Part shown: piece after piece, positions 25,420-37,044 of the stretch
Numbering within the stretch: position 1 is the first letter of the stretch
How the letters are laid out: every line of letters begins with the position of its first letter
Assembly: GCF_014274685.1 (NCBI RefSeq)
Contig: NZ_CP060393.1
Span: 3,221,501 to 3,285,500 of the forward strand
Origin: Edaphobacter sp. 4G125
Lineage (GTDB): Bacteria > Acidobacteriota > Terriglobia > Terriglobales > Acidobacteriaceae
DNA length: 64,000 bases
Direction of reading: 5' to 3'
Translations under genes and position numbers: made by a program
Notes under the pieces: generated by a model
What the model was told of the DNA's origin: nothing
What the model saw: only the letters and a program-made list of their open reading frames with translations
The model's database searches: none

Positions 25420-26004
25420 TTAAGCCCGAACCTGGGATTCGAGATAGATATCCAGATGCTCCATCGCATCCTTGAGGGCCTGATCGTTCTTCTCGATGCG
25501 GCTTACGAACATACCGCCTTCCAACGTCGTGATAATCAGCCTCGAAGCCTTTTCAATATCAACGTTCTTCCGCACTGTTCCCGCAGCGATTCCATCAGCC
25601 AGAACAGTTTTGAGCATGCTTTGCCATTCCCGCAGCGCATTTCGCACTCGTTCTCGCAGAATGGGATTCCCATTGTCCGAATCCACACCCGTATTCAACA
25701 GAGGACATCCACCCGGGATGCTCGACCGTGTCCCAAATCCCGCAATGTAGTGCTTCAGGCGGTCGACGTGGTTCGGAATCTCATCCATGCCGCGACGTCG
25801 ATGAGCGGAGCTCACCGTCCAGGCATACTCGAACGCTTCGGCAGCGATCTCTTCCTTGCTCTCGAAGTGCCGGTAAATCCCACCCTTCTCAAGCCCCGTC
25901 GCAGCCATAATGTCCTTGATCACGCATCCGGCATAGCCCTGCTTGTTGAATAGAGGCGCCGCCGCCGCAATGATCTTCTGCCGTGTCTCTTCCCCTTTGT
26001 TCAT
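25420..26004 (-). CDS. TetR-family transcriptional repressor
   Basis: Dimeric repressor of 194 residues. The helix-turn-helix is IKDIMAATGLEKGGIYRHFESKE split by the turn; the ligand domain carries GGCPLLNTGVDSDNGNP, typical of LmrA/YxaF-like regulators of multidrug exporters. The ATG at 26004 has GAGAG nine bases upstream; the in-frame ATG at 26013 would overlap that site. It lies upstream of the exporter on the same strand, with an operator in front of each gene, so it probably represses both. Confidence 0.88.
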   Translation of the reverse strand: MNKGEETRQKIIAAAAPLFNKQGYAGCVIKDIMAATGLEKGGIYRHFESKEEIAAEAFEYAWTVSSAHRRRGMDEIPNHVDRLKHYIAGFGTRSSIPGGCPLLNTGVDSDNGNPILRERVRNALREWQSMLKTVLADGIAAGTVRKNVDIEKASRLIITTLEGGMFVSRIEKNDQALKDAMEHLDIYLESQVRA

Positions 26005-26033
26005 GTGTCCCATCTCTCATATGGATGACAAAA

Positions 26034-26049
26034 GAAACCGTTTGGTCTC
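26034..26049. promoter_or_regulatory. Second TetR operator (autoregulation)
   Basis: GAAACCGTTTGGTCTC, an imperfect palindrome matching the site at 25318-25333 in the ACC-4nt-GGT core and outer GA/TC. It lies in the 40-bp gap between pgeF and tetR, 30 bp before the tetR start. Confidence 0.6.
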
Positions 26050-26052
26050 ATA

Positions 26053-26919
26053 TTATCTTCCCTGCTGCCCGCTCTCGACAATCCCGATCATATTCAGCAT
26101 CCGTCCGGTCCGTCCAGCATCGGCGCGATGCGAAAAATACTTGCGCTGTCCGGAACGATCCACAGCGCACGACGTGCACTCTGCCACCACTGTGATTCTT
26201 TCCTCAGAAACTCCCGCCGCCATAAGCTGCCGCCGGTTCGCTTCCCACAAATCAACTCTCAACTGCTCCGCTCCATCCTTTGCCTGAACTACGTGGAATA
26301 GCTCGGCGGCGTAAGGAAACTCCGCGCCAAATTTCTCCCTGACCTCTTCCCCGACGGTGTAGCAGCAGGAGCCGATGCTGGGCCCTACGGCCGCCAGAAG
26401 GTCTTCCGGTCGTGAGCCAAACTCCCTCCGCATCACTTCAACGCCATGCTGCACAATTCGCGCCGCCGTCCCTCGCCATCCGGCATGGAAGGCCCCTACG
26501 GTCCGATTTGCAGCATTCACCAGCAATACCGGCACACAATCGGCAGTCCCTGCCCCCAGCAGGATTCCCGAATCATTCGTGACCAGGCCGTCCCCTTCAA
26601 GGACCGCCTTGCCCTCCGGGGTCTCCAGACGGTCTGACCAGGCATCTTTTGCTTTCACCCGATGAATCACGTTTCCGTGGACCTGGCGAACCGTCACTAA
26701 CTTCATAGGAGGTTCCTCTTTCGCTACCCTGCCCACCTGTTCAACCAAAAGCCTTCTATTTTCAGCAACTTTAGCGGGATCATCTTCTTTGGTCCATCCC
26801 AGATTCAAGGATGGAGTCCCGTAAACCGCTGAAACTCCACCGCTTCGGGTACTGAACCCATGCCGTAGCCAGGAGAGATTTTGCCATTGAGGAATCTGTA
26901 TTACTTCAATTTCTGCCAT
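26053..26919 (-). CDS. pgeF: Peptidoglycan editing factor PgeF (YfiH/laccase-domain)
   Basis: Cytoplasmic multicopper-oxidase-fold protein that hydrolyses wrongly incorporated muropeptide precursors and has purine nucleoside activity in relatives; 288 residues. Family signatures: HGFSTRSGGVS, RQVHGN (metal His), GTADCVPVLL (metal Cys), GAFHAGWRGTAARIV (metal His) and GPSIGSCCYTVGEEV. The gene is upstream of tetR on the same strand, with a TetR operator in the gap. Confidence 0.93.
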   Translation of the reverse strand: MAEIEVIQIPQWQNLSWLRHGFSTRSGGVSAVYGTPSLNLGWTKEDDPAKVAENRRLLVEQVGRVAKEEPPMKLVTVRQVHGNVIHRVKAKDAWSDRLETPEGKAVLEGDGLVTNDSGILLGAGTADCVPVLLVNAANRTVGAFHAGWRGTAARIVQHGVEVMRREFGSRPEDLLAAVGPSIGSCCYTVGEEVREKFGAEFPYAAELFHVVQAKDGAEQLRVDLWEANRRQLMAAGVSEERITVVAECTSCAVDRSGQRKYFSHRADAGRTGRMLNMIGIVESGQQGR

Positions 26920-27071
26920 AATCTATTCATTCTAAGTTTGATAAAAGATGACCTCTCTCCGTGCTTCCGTCTTTCCGCTGAAGGGCTCAAACTGCCGAAA
27001 TGATCATCTTGTTTATCAATAAAAATTTGCATCTGAAATCGATGCTTTGTAAGATACCGCGATTGTAGAAA

Positions 27072-28751
27072 ATGAGAGCGAACGTGCCTACTCCCACCGC
27101 AGCCACACAACTTCTCCGTACCCGCATCGGCAAGATTTGCGTTGCCATTATCGGATCGACCGCCGCCGAAATGATTGAAAAGGCGAATGCTGTTGTAAAA
27201 GAGACCTCCTTCCTCGAGTTCCGATTGGACTACTTGGAAAAGCCCCTGACCGCGCTCCCGAAGCTTAAGCAATTTTTTGCCGATAATAGCGCCGCCACCG
27301 GCATTGCCACCTGTCGACGCGCCCCGAACGGAGGCAAATTCAAGGGTCCTCTTGCAGCCGAAATGGAAGTCCTTATCAAAGCAGCCTCGTCAGGCTTCCA
27401 TATCGTCGACCTGGAGCTTGAGTCGGCAGAAGTCCTTAAAAAGGGAGAGTTTCAGAAACTTCGCGATACAGGCGTCGGACTGATTATTAGCCATCACGAT
27501 TTCAACTCGACCAAGGACCTCGACAAGGTCTACGAGCGAATCGCCCCCTTCCAGCCAGACTTCATCAAGATCGTCCCCACAGCCAAAAGCCTCTCCGATA
27601 ACGTCACTCTCATGCGTTTTATGGAGCGCATGAACGATAACGCCAACATTATCGGCATCTGCATGGGAGAAGCGGGCCTTATCTCCCGCGTTCTGGGATT
27701 GCGCGCAGGATCGGCTTTCACCTTTGCCGCAGCCACCCAGGGCGAGGAAACCGGCCCAGGGCAGATCGCCGCCCGTACACTGATTGAAACCTATCGGGTC
27801 GATCAGGTCGACGCGGCCACAAAGGTGTATGGCGTTGCCGGAAACCCTGTCCGAAGCTCTCTTTCACCCATCATGATGAACACTGCTTTTCGCCGCGAGA
27901 CGGTCAATGCGGTGTATCTCGCTTTACAGGCCACGAAGGTAAGCGACCTGATGAAGCTCGTGCAGGAAATCCCAATCCAGGGGCTCAGCGTCACGATGCC
28001 GCACAAGCAGGAAATCATGTCCTACCTGGCGAACACCGATCCACTCTCCGCAAAGATCGGAGCCTGCAATACCGTGTTGCGCGCGCAGGATGGCAAGCTC
28101 TACGGCTTCAATACCGATGTCGCCGGAATCGTGGGTCCGCTGGAAAAGCGGATGTCTCTCCGTGGCGCGAAGGTGTTGGTACTCGGAGCCGGTGGAGCCG
28201 CGCGGGCTGCTGTCTTTGGTCTGCGCGATAAGGGCGCGGAGGTCTTTATCCTGAACCGCACCCCTGAGACAGCGCAGAAGCTGGCTCGTCAGTCTGGTTC
28301 CAAATCGATCAAAAAAGATGCTGTCGCAAAATCGGCGTTCGACGTCGTGATCAATGCCACTCCAGTCGGTATGGCAGGACAGAAAGGCGCACAGCTTCTT
28401 GATGCGAAGGACCTCAATACCAGGCTCGTCTTCGATCTCGTCTATAACCCGCTTGAGACTCCTTTGATCCGCCTCGCCCGTCAGAAAGGCATCCCTTTTA
28501 TTACCGGAGTGGAGATGTTTGTTCAGCAGGGCGCTCGCCAGTTCGAGATCTGGACAGGAAAACCAGCACCCGAAGAAGAGATGCTTCGCGTGGTCATTCA
28601 CGCACTGCGCCAGCAAGCGGAAGCAGCGGCTACATCTGCCGAACCAGCCCCCGCTGCGGCTAAATCCTCCGCTACGACCAAGGCTACGGCTGCAACCAAG
28701 ACTACGACTGCGACGAAGGCCACATCTGCAAAGCGGAAGAAGGCCTCCTAG
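27072..28751 (+). CDS. aroDE: Bifunctional 3-dehydroquinate dehydratase / shikimate dehydrogenase
   Basis: Fused shikimate-pathway enzyme, 559 residues. Residues about 15-235 are a type I dehydroquinase: EFRLDYLEKP, IISHHDF (catalytic His) and FIKIVPTAKS (Schiff-base Lys). Residues about 245-510 are AroE: GNPVRSSLSPIMMN, MPHKQEIM (catalytic Lys), NTDVAG, and the NADP fold VLGAGGAARAAVFGL with NRTPE. The last 45 residues are a low-complexity Ala/Thr/Lys tail ending SAKRKKAS, reminiscent of histone H1-like tails and not part of either enzyme. The fusion is also known in plants and chlamydiae. It converges with atpC across a two-way terminator. Confidence 0.95.
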   Translation: MRANVPTPTAATQLLRTRIGKICVAIIGSTAAEMIEKANAVVKETSFLEFRLDYLEKPLTALPKLKQFFADNSAATGIATCRRAPNGGKFKGPLAAEMEVLIKAASSGFHIVDLELESAEVLKKGEFQKLRDTGVGLIISHHDFNSTKDLDKVYERIAPFQPDFIKIVPTAKSLSDNVTLMRFMERMNDNANIIGICMGEAGLISRVLGLRAGSAFTFAAATQGEETGPGQIAARTLIETYRVDQVDAATKVYGVAGNPVRSSLSPIMMNTAFRRETVNAVYLALQATKVSDLMKLVQEIPIQGLSVTMPHKQEIMSYLANTDPLSAKIGACNTVLRAQDGKLYGFNTDVAGIVGPLEKRMSLRGAKVLVLGAGGAARAAVFGLRDKGAEVFILNRTPETAQKLARQSGSKSIKKDAVAKSAFDVVINATPVGMAGQKGAQLLDAKDLNTRLVFDLVYNPLETPLIRLARQKGIPFITGVEMFVQQGARQFEIWTGKPAPEEEMLRVVIHALRQQAEAAATSAEPAPAAAKSSATTKATAATKTTTATKATSAKRKKAS

Positions 28752-28776
28752 ACGTCTTTCAGAATCACAAAAAAAG

Positions 28777-28798
28777 AGCCACCCCATTTGGGGTGGCT
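28777..28798. terminator. Bidirectional terminator between aroDE and atpC
   Basis: Perfect 9-bp stem AGCCACCCC / GGGGTGGCT with an ATTT loop. On the minus strand it is followed by seven T (the A-run at 28769-28775), making it a strong terminator of the ATP synthase operon; on the plus strand it ends aroDE with weaker T-content. Confidence 0.85.
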
Positions 28799-28819
28799 TA
28801 TCGTTTGAAACAAAGGAAA

Positions 28820-29251
28820 CTAGGAACGCTGGCCGCTCGCCGAGGCGATCTTCTCTTCCGCCTGGCGGGTCAGAGCATAGGCCTCGTCATACTTCTCGCC
28901 ATCATCTCCTGCCTCCTGCCATAGCTTCTCGCCTGCGGCGAGCTCGGCCCGGGCCTCGTCAAGCTTGATCTCCTCTGGACGAAGAGCATTCTCAGCAAGA
29001 ATCGTGACACGTTCCGGAAGCACTTCCACAAAGCCCCAGGCGACGAAGAACTTCTGATTTCCCGAAGCGCCGCCGTGCAGCCGGACCTCGCCTGCTCCCA
29101 GCTCGCCCAGCAAAGGCGCGTGGCCGTAAAGAGCCTCGATGTAGCCGGACATGGAGGGCAACTCGACAGCTTCCGCAGTCGTGTCCACCAGAACGCGGTC
29201 CGACGTTACCAGACGGACAACTAGAAGACCGGATTGGTTTGTATCTGCCAT
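28820..29251 (-). CDS. atpC: ATP synthase epsilon subunit
   Basis: Central-stalk subunit of F1, 143 residues. The N-terminal beta-sandwich is clear: LVVRLVTSDRVLVDTTAEAVELPSMSG (split here by the start of the fold), GHAPLLGELGAGEVRL and FFVAWGFVEVLPERVTILAE. The C-terminal helical hairpin follows (EIKLDEARAELAAGEKL...). It is the last gene of the operon, 55 bp after atpD, ending just before a strong terminator. Confidence 0.95.
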   Translation of the reverse strand: MADTNQSGLLVVRLVTSDRVLVDTTAEAVELPSMSGYIEALYGHAPLLGELGAGEVRLHGGASGNQKFFVAWGFVEVLPERVTILAENALRPEEIKLDEARAELAAGEKLWQEAGDDGEKYDEAYALTRQAEEKIASASGQRS

Positions 29252-29306
29252 GGATCGCTTCTAACTCTTCTCTCCTTGCGTATCAACCGCGATACGCTTG
29301 CTTACC

Positions 29307-30761
<1,455 letters not shown>

Positions 30762-31853
30762 TTAGAGAGCAGCTGCTCCGCTCACAATCTCGATAATTTC
30801 CTTTGTAATCGCCGCCTGACGCACACGGTTCATCTCCAGCGAAAGCGCGTCGATCATCTCGCCCGCATTGTTCGTCGCCGAATCCATCGCGGTCATACGC
30901 GCCGCATGTTCCGCCGCAACCGACTCCAGCAATGCGTGAAAGATCTGCGTCGTCACATAGCGCGGCATCAGATGACGGAACAGCCTCTCAGGAGCCTGTC
31001 CGAAGATGTAATCCACCTCGGCTGTACCAAACTTCTTCGACTCCGACTCGATGACGGACTCTTCCGGAACCGTCAGGCTCACGCCTGCCGTCTTCGCCGC
31101 ATGAGCAGCGGCTTCCTTCTGCTCCTCCGACATCTCCTCAGCCACAGTGATCTCGTGTGTACCGAGTTTGCGAATCGGCAACAGCTTTTCGACGACGACC
31201 CGCTGTGCAATCACAGACTTGAATTCGTTGAAGACCAGGTAGACCGAATCGATCTCGGCGCGGGTGTAGCGCTCAATGATCGAATGGGTTAACTGGCTGA
31301 CTTCTTCGATGGAAACCTTATTCAGCAGTCCGGGATGATCTCCGCTCATCTCGATCGGGGCCGCACGATGACGGATCACCTCGTAGTGAGTGGAAAGCTC
31401 GTTATCGTAACGCTCTTCTTTCTTCTCGTAGACCGCTGCGGGATATTTCTTGCCAATCAGATCACGCGCCTTGCGTCCAATCGGCTCGATGTCGATGTTC
31501 TGGCCCCGCGCAGCACGTTCCTGAATAAACTTCAGTGCGGCCTTCGTGATGTTGGAGTTGAACGCACCGGCAAAACCCTTGTCTCCGGCGATCACAACCA
31601 CCAAGGCACTCTTTTCCTCGCGCTCCACCAGAAGGGGATGACGAATATCACCCGTGTCCTCGCTGTACATATCGGAACGACGCACCAGCGATTCCAGCAC
31701 GTTCGAGATCATCTGCGCATAAGGCCGTGCCTGCAATGCACGCTCCTGCGCGCGGCGCAGCTTGGCCGCCGAAACCATCTTCATGGCCTTGGTGATCTGC
31801 CGCGTGTTCTTCACGCTGCGGATGCGACGACGTAGATCGAGTACGTTTGCCAT
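30762..31853 (-). CDS. atpG: ATP synthase gamma subunit, extended
   Basis: Rotor shaft of F1. N-terminal MANVLDLRRRIRSVKNTRQI and C-terminal MNRVRQAAITKEIIEIVSGAAAL are canonical. At 363 residues it is about 70 longer than usual (285-295). Extra sequence lies around residues 150-190 (KKEERYDNELSTHYEVIRHR) and 235-275 (AEEMSEEQKEAAAHAAKTAG), the latter charged and Ala-rich. Similar long forms occur in other acidobacteria, to my recollection. Three bp after atpA. Confidence 0.96.
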   Translation of the reverse strand: MANVLDLRRRIRSVKNTRQITKAMKMVSAAKLRRAQERALQARPYAQMISNVLESLVRRSDMYSEDTGDIRHPLLVEREEKSALVVVIAGDKGFAGAFNSNITKAALKFIQERAARGQNIDIEPIGRKARDLIGKKYPAAVYEKKEERYDNELSTHYEVIRHRAAPIEMSGDHPGLLNKVSIEEVSQLTHSIIERYTRAEIDSVYLVFNEFKSVIAQRVVVEKLLPIRKLGTHEITVAEEMSEEQKEAAAHAAKTAGVSLTVPEESVIESESKKFGTAEVDYIFGQAPERLFRHLMPRYVTTQIFHALLESVAAEHAARMTAMDSATNNAGEMIDALSLEMNRVRQAAITKEIIEIVSGAAAL

Positions 31854-31855
31854 GG

Positions 31856-33406
<1,551 letters not shown>

Positions 33407-33445
33407 CTACTCGCTTCGTATCAATCTCTTTCGTGAATCTGACCG

Positions 33446-33985
33446 CTACGCGGTCACCAAACGATGCTTCAAGCGTTCCAGCTGAGCTCGAATGGAACCG
33501 TCATACACCTGAGAACCAATTCGAACCACCGCCCCGCCCAGCAACGAGGAATCTTCGGAGTAGGTCGCACGAACCCGGCCACCGGCCAGCTTCGCAACCT
33601 GTGCCTCCAATGCAGAACGCTCTTCCCCGCTCAACGCGCGAGCGCTGACAATCTCCGCCTCGGATAAACCAGCTTTTTCGTCCGCGACAGCATAATACTC
33701 ATCCAGAATCTCTCCGAAATTGGCAAGCCGGTCATGGTCCATAATCACGGCCACAAAATTCCGCACCTGGGGAACCATTCCGATCTTCGCAGCAACCGCA
33801 TCCAGAACCTTCAGTTTCTGCTCGCGAAGAATCGCCGGATCCGTCAGGACCTCGCGAAGCTCACGACTCCCCTCGAAAGTACCAAGAAAATCCTGAAGCT
33901 GCTGCTGAACCGCCCCTGCATCCAACTTCTGATCTGCAACCACGGCGGCAAAGGCATGAGCATAACGAAGCGCAACGACGGACAT
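33446..33985 (-). CDS. atpH: ATP synthase delta subunit
   Basis: Peripheral-stalk subunit joining the b dimer to F1, 179 residues. N-terminal helical bundle starts MSVVALRYAHAFAAVVADQ; the C-terminal signature GGAVVRIGSQVYDGSIRAQL is clear. Start ATG overlaps the atpF stop by one base (33985), consistent with translational coupling. Confidence 0.95.
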   Translation of the reverse strand: MSVVALRYAHAFAAVVADQKLDAGAVQQQLQDFLGTFEGSRELREVLTDPAILREQKLKVLDAVAAKIGMVPQVRNFVAVIMDHDRLANFGEILDEYYAVADEKAGLSEAEIVSARALSGEERSALEAQVAKLAGGRVRATYSEDSSLLGGAVVRIGSQVYDGSIRAQLERLKHRLVTA

Positions 33986-34704
33986 CAGTTCTGCCCTCCT
34001 TCTCCACCCAGCCTGCGAGCAAACTCCTGCACCAGCAAGCGGTCGGTCTCTGCGGAAACCACCAGCTTCTTCGCAGCCTGATCCACCGCAAGATCGGCGG
34101 CATACTGCTGAAGTTGACGACGCGCCTGAGCTGCCGCAGCGGATATTTCCTGCTCCGCCGATGCCAGAATCTTCTGCTTCTCCTCCTCAACAGAGGACTT
34201 CATGCGCTTCTCCTCGGCCTGAGCATCTTTCTCCGCCTGTGTGCGCATTGTTGCAATCTGCTCATCCAGGTTCTTCAACCGGGCTTCGACTCCGCTCAAA
34301 CGAGAGCTCGCCTCTTCGCTGACCCGTCGCGCCTCGACAAGATGCTTCTCCAGCGCAGAGCTGCGATCGCGAAAGACCTTCGGCAGCGTCTTCAGCATGA
34401 ACCACCCGATAAGAGCGGCGAGAATAATAAAGTTCAAGAGGGTAAATGCATCAGCAGCCTGTTCAGCATCCAGGCCGAGCTTCGCACCTAGCGCCTTTAC
34501 CGCAGCCGAGTGACGATAAGCATCATTCTCGTCCTCTTCCTTTTCGTGCTTCTCGGCCTCAGCCGACTGCGAACCCTCATGTGCGCTCTGTGCTGCAACA
34601 GGAGTCGACTCCTGGGCAAATACGCGAGGTGCCGGACCGGCAAGAAGCATTCCCAGCACGATCGCAGGCAACAAAGCCTTGCATGTCATCCGAAGGTCCT
34701 TCAC
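33985..34704 (-). CDS. atpF: ATP synthase b subunit with N-terminal signal-like extension
   Basis: Peripheral-stalk subunit, 239 residues versus the usual 155-170. The extra N-terminus looks like a cleavable signal peptide (CKALLPAIVLGMLLAG then RVFAQ) and an acidic, disordered spacer (EKHEKEEDENDAYRHS); the normal b membrane helix comes after it (FTLLNFIILAALIGWFML), followed by the long coiled coil. So a second hydrophobic segment precedes the anchor. It overlaps the upstream b-type gene by 4 bp. Role of the extension unknown; a periplasmic N-terminal tail is the simple reading. Confidence 0.93.
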   Translation of the reverse strand: MKDLRMTCKALLPAIVLGMLLAGPAPRVFAQESTPVAAQSAHEGSQSAEAEKHEKEEDENDAYRHSAAVKALGAKLGLDAEQAADAFTLLNFIILAALIGWFMLKTLPKVFRDRSSALEKHLVEARRVSEEASSRLSGVEARLKNLDEQIATMRTQAEKDAQAEEKRMKSSVEEEKQKILASAEQEISAAAAQARRQLQQYAADLAVDQAAKKLVVSAETDRLLVQEFARRLGGEGGQN

Positions 34705-35168
34705 CGCGCCACCTCTCTCGCGGAGACCTCCGCCGGCAAAACGGCGGCAAGAATCTTCGAGCTCAATTCGTTGCTTGCACCTTCAATGTGGACCTTCGCC
34801 TCGGAAACGCTGCGCTCAATTCCCTCACGCGCAGAAGCCACACGCTCCTGAGCACTCTGGCGAACCTGCCCCAGGGACGCCTCACGCTCCTCAGCCCACT
34901 GCTTCAACCGGCGTTCGCGGGCTTCAAACAGCTCTGCCCGGGCTTTGCGAAGTTTCTCTTCGTACGCGCTGGTCTCCGCCTCCGCAGCAGCAATCGCGCC
35001 CTTCGCCTGCTCTACGGCTCCTGCCGTACGAGCATGACGCTCCGCCAGAACGCGGTCCAGAGGACGACGCACCAGCAGGCCATACGCGATCACAAGAAGG
35101 ATGAAGAGAACCATCGTCGGCACAGCGCCGAGCACAAGTCCACCGAGTTGATTAAGTATCGAGTCCAT
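34701..35168 (-). CDS. atpF': ATP synthase b' subunit
   Basis: Second peripheral-stalk b-type subunit, 155 residues: a membrane helix (VLGAVPTMVLFILLVIAYGLL) and a coiled coil (ERHARTAGAVEQAKGAIAAAEAE...). First gene of this cluster, followed with a 4-bp overlap by atpF, so the stalk is a b-b' heterodimer as in cyanobacteria and several other phyla. The a and c subunits are not in the window. A promoter-like pair lies at 35288-35317. Confidence 0.92.
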   Translation of the reverse strand: MDSILNQLGGLVLGAVPTMVLFILLVIAYGLLVRRPLDRVLAERHARTAGAVEQAKGAIAAAEAETSAYEEKLRKARAELFEARERRLKQWAEEREASLGQVRQSAQERVASAREGIERSVSEAKVHIEGASNELSSKILAAVLPAEVSAREVAR

Positions 35169-35287
35169 GTAGGGGTTCGGCCGCGTTCGCTCCGAAAATC
35201 TTGTCTTCTAAAACCAGTTCAGGCAAGCATATTTTTGTCTTCGAAGCGTTACAGGTTGGGCCTGTTGTGAAGATTGCGGTACACCTA

Positions 35288-35317
35288 GTTTTAGCAAAGC
35301 GTTGCGCGGAGTGTCAA
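35288..35317 (-). promoter_or_regulatory. Candidate sigma-70 promoter of the atp cluster
   Basis: On the minus strand TTGACA (35312-35317) and TAAAAC (35288-35293) are 18 bp apart, about 120 bp before the b' start. The -35 is consensus, the -10 is 4/6. Confidence 0.4.
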
Positions 35318-35385
35318 TGCGGAAATCTGCGATAATCGAACGAATGGGCGTTCATCGGCCCTCCCCTTCGCACCCCCAACTTTCT

Positions 35386-35413
35386 TTGACTTTCCTCACA
35401 AAAATCGTAGAAT
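35386..35413 (+). promoter_or_regulatory. Strong sigma-70 promoter with no gene downstream on its strand
   Basis: TTGACT (35386-35391), 16 bp, TAGAAT (35408-35413). It reads away from the atp cluster into a structured stretch and then antisense into the 3' end of hflX. It is the best sigma-70 match I saw in the intergenic DNA here, and no protein gene follows on this strand. Confidence 0.55.
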
Positions 35414-35419
35414 TTTAAA

Positions 35420-35505
35420 CACCACCCGGACCCGATTCTCTGGGTCACATAGGTCGCGTGGTCGGGGACACCACCTCCGCTCCCCACCAGGCGGCCTATG
35501 CTATG
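35420..35505 (+). ncRNA. Candidate small RNA between the atp cluster and hflX
   Basis: The expected start of the promoter at 35386-35413 is near 35420. The RNA would hold a 5-bp hairpin (GACCC/GGGTC, 35429-35446) and a long hairpin at 35448-35500 whose arms CATAGGTCGCG-TGGT and ACCA-GGCGGCCTATG pair over about 19 bp with one mismatch, one G-U and one bulge. Its loop (CACCACCTCCGC) shows a CCUCC, complementary to Shine-Dalgarno sites. The 3' end is unclear; ACCCCTTTG just beyond may end it. An alternative is a 3' stem of the hflX mRNA on the other strand. No known RNA family matched from memory, including 4.5S RNA (no GGAA loop). Confidence 0.45.
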
Positions 35506-36981
35506 TCAGGCACCCCTTTGTATCGAGATCTGGCCCATAGAAGTACGGTCCATAGAAACCCGGAAGTCCCGGTATCGGCTTAAAAGCGAAACCGGCCCCC
35601 GAGCGGTGAGGTAAACCAGGTTCCCTTCAAACCGCCGCCGGCTCAACAGCGCACCCGCTTCCAGAGCAGCCAGGGCGGCCCCTTCTGACTGTGGAAAACG
35701 GAACTCCATCTCGATCACCGGGTCTGCGATCAGATGCCGGTCGACCGCCTCCAGCAGCTCCCCCAGTCCCTCCCCGGTCAGCCCCGAAACCAACACTCTT
35801 CCCTCTCTCGCCAGGGCCTGTTGCTCTTCCGCATCCAGCAGATCGATCTTGTTCATCACCTCGATGACCGACTTGCCTTTGACTTCCAGTTCGCCCAGAA
35901 CCTTCTCGACCTCTGTCTTCTGTTCTTCCAGCATTGGACTCGAAGCGTCCCGGACATGCAGCAGCAGCTCTGCGCGCTCGACCTCTTCCAACGTCGCGCG
36001 AAAGCTTGTCACCAAAGTATGAGGAAGATTCCGAATAAACCCGACCGTATCCGACAGCAAAATTCTCCGTCGCGATGGAAGCTGAAGCTGCTTCAGCTTT
36101 GGGTCCAGCGTTGCGAACATTCGCGACGACTCCAACACGCCCGCCTCGGTCAGAGCATTGAACAGCGTGCTCTTCCCCGCATTCGTGTATCCGACCAGCG
36201 CGACCACAGGAACCGGGACCGCCTCCCTGCGCTGGCGTTGCTGCCTTCGGACTCGCCGCACCGACTCCAGCTGTTCTTTGACATGGTCGATCCGAAGGTT
36301 GATCTTTCTGCGGTCGGTCTCCAGCTGCGTTTCACCCGGCCCGCGGGTTCCAATTCCGCCGCCAAGCTGACTCATTGCCTTTCCCCGACCCGCCAGTCGT
36401 GGCAACTGATATTCCAGCTGCGCCAGCTCCACCTGCAACTGTCCTTCGCGGGTTCGCGCATGTCGGGCAAAAATATCGAGGATCAGTTGTGTGCGGTCGA
36501 TCACCCGCACCCCCAGCGCTGTCTCCAGATTGCGCATCTGCGAAGGGCTCAAATCATGGTCGAACAAAACCAGGTCTGCATTCGTAGAAGCGGTGACGCC
36601 TGCAATCTCTTCCAGCTTTCCCTGTCCTACCAGGGTCGCCGGATCGGGCCTGGCGCGCCGTTGTACCAAAGTCGCAGCAATCTCTGCGCCCGCACTTCGA
36701 GCAAGCTCCTTAAACTCTGCAAGAGAGGCGTCGAAGTCCAGATCGATGGCTTCCGTATTTCTAGACACCCTCTCCGACGCAACTGCATCGGTCGCAGCAT
36801 CAGAACCTTCCCGCAGAAGAGCTGCCTTTCGCGCCTGCGACACACTTTCCGTCAGTCTGCGGCGTGCTCCCGTAAACTCCACGGCAACAAGGACGGCCTG
36901 CTCTTGAGCAGACCTCTCCTCTTTCATGGAAAGCTCTTGTGCTTCCACGAGTGTTCTTCGAATCGGTTTCCGGTTCTTCAC
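35506..36981 (-). CDS. hflX: GTPase HflX
   Basis: Ribosome-splitting and rescue GTPase, 491 residues. The N-terminal domain ends in the glycine-rich [20 protein letters not shown] signature; GTP motifs are [14 protein letters not shown] (G1), [10 protein letters not shown] (G3) and NKIDLL (G4). The N-terminal about 70 residues form an extension before the usual [15 protein letters not shown] start. It lies 63 bp after hfq on the same strand, the conserved hfq-hflX pairing. Confidence 0.96.
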   Translation of the reverse strand: MKNRKPIRRTLVEAQELSMKEERSAQEQAVLVAVEFTGARRRLTESVSQARKAALLREGSDAATDAVASERVSRNTEAIDLDFDASLAEFKELARSAGAEIAATLVQRRARPDPATLVGQGKLEEIAGVTASTNADLVLFDHDLSPSQMRNLETALGVRVIDRTQLILDIFARHARTREGQLQVELAQLEYQLPRLAGRGKAMSQLGGGIGTRGPGETQLETDRRKINLRIDHVKEQLESVRRVRRQQRQRREAVPVPVVALVGYTNAGKSTLFNALTEAGVLESSRMFATLDPKLKQLQLPSRRRILLSDTVGFIRNLPHTLVTSFRATLEEVERAELLLHVRDASSPMLEEQKTEVEKVLGELEVKGKSVIEVMNKIDLLDAEEQQALAREGRVLVSGLTGEGLGELLEAVDRHLIADPVIEMEFRFPQSEGAALAALEAGALLSRRRFEGNLVYLTARGPVSLLSRYRDFRVSMDRTSMGQISIQRGA

Positions 36982-37044
36982 CGTAGCGCTGTGATCCCCT
37001 TCGGCCGTTCTTTCGTAGGTACTATAGGACCCGTTGTTCTCAGA

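Noticed and set aside
35420..35505. 4.5S (SRP) or 6S RNA
   Set aside because: No GGAA-type SRP loop and no 6S central bubble in a long stem; left as an unassigned candidate RNA.
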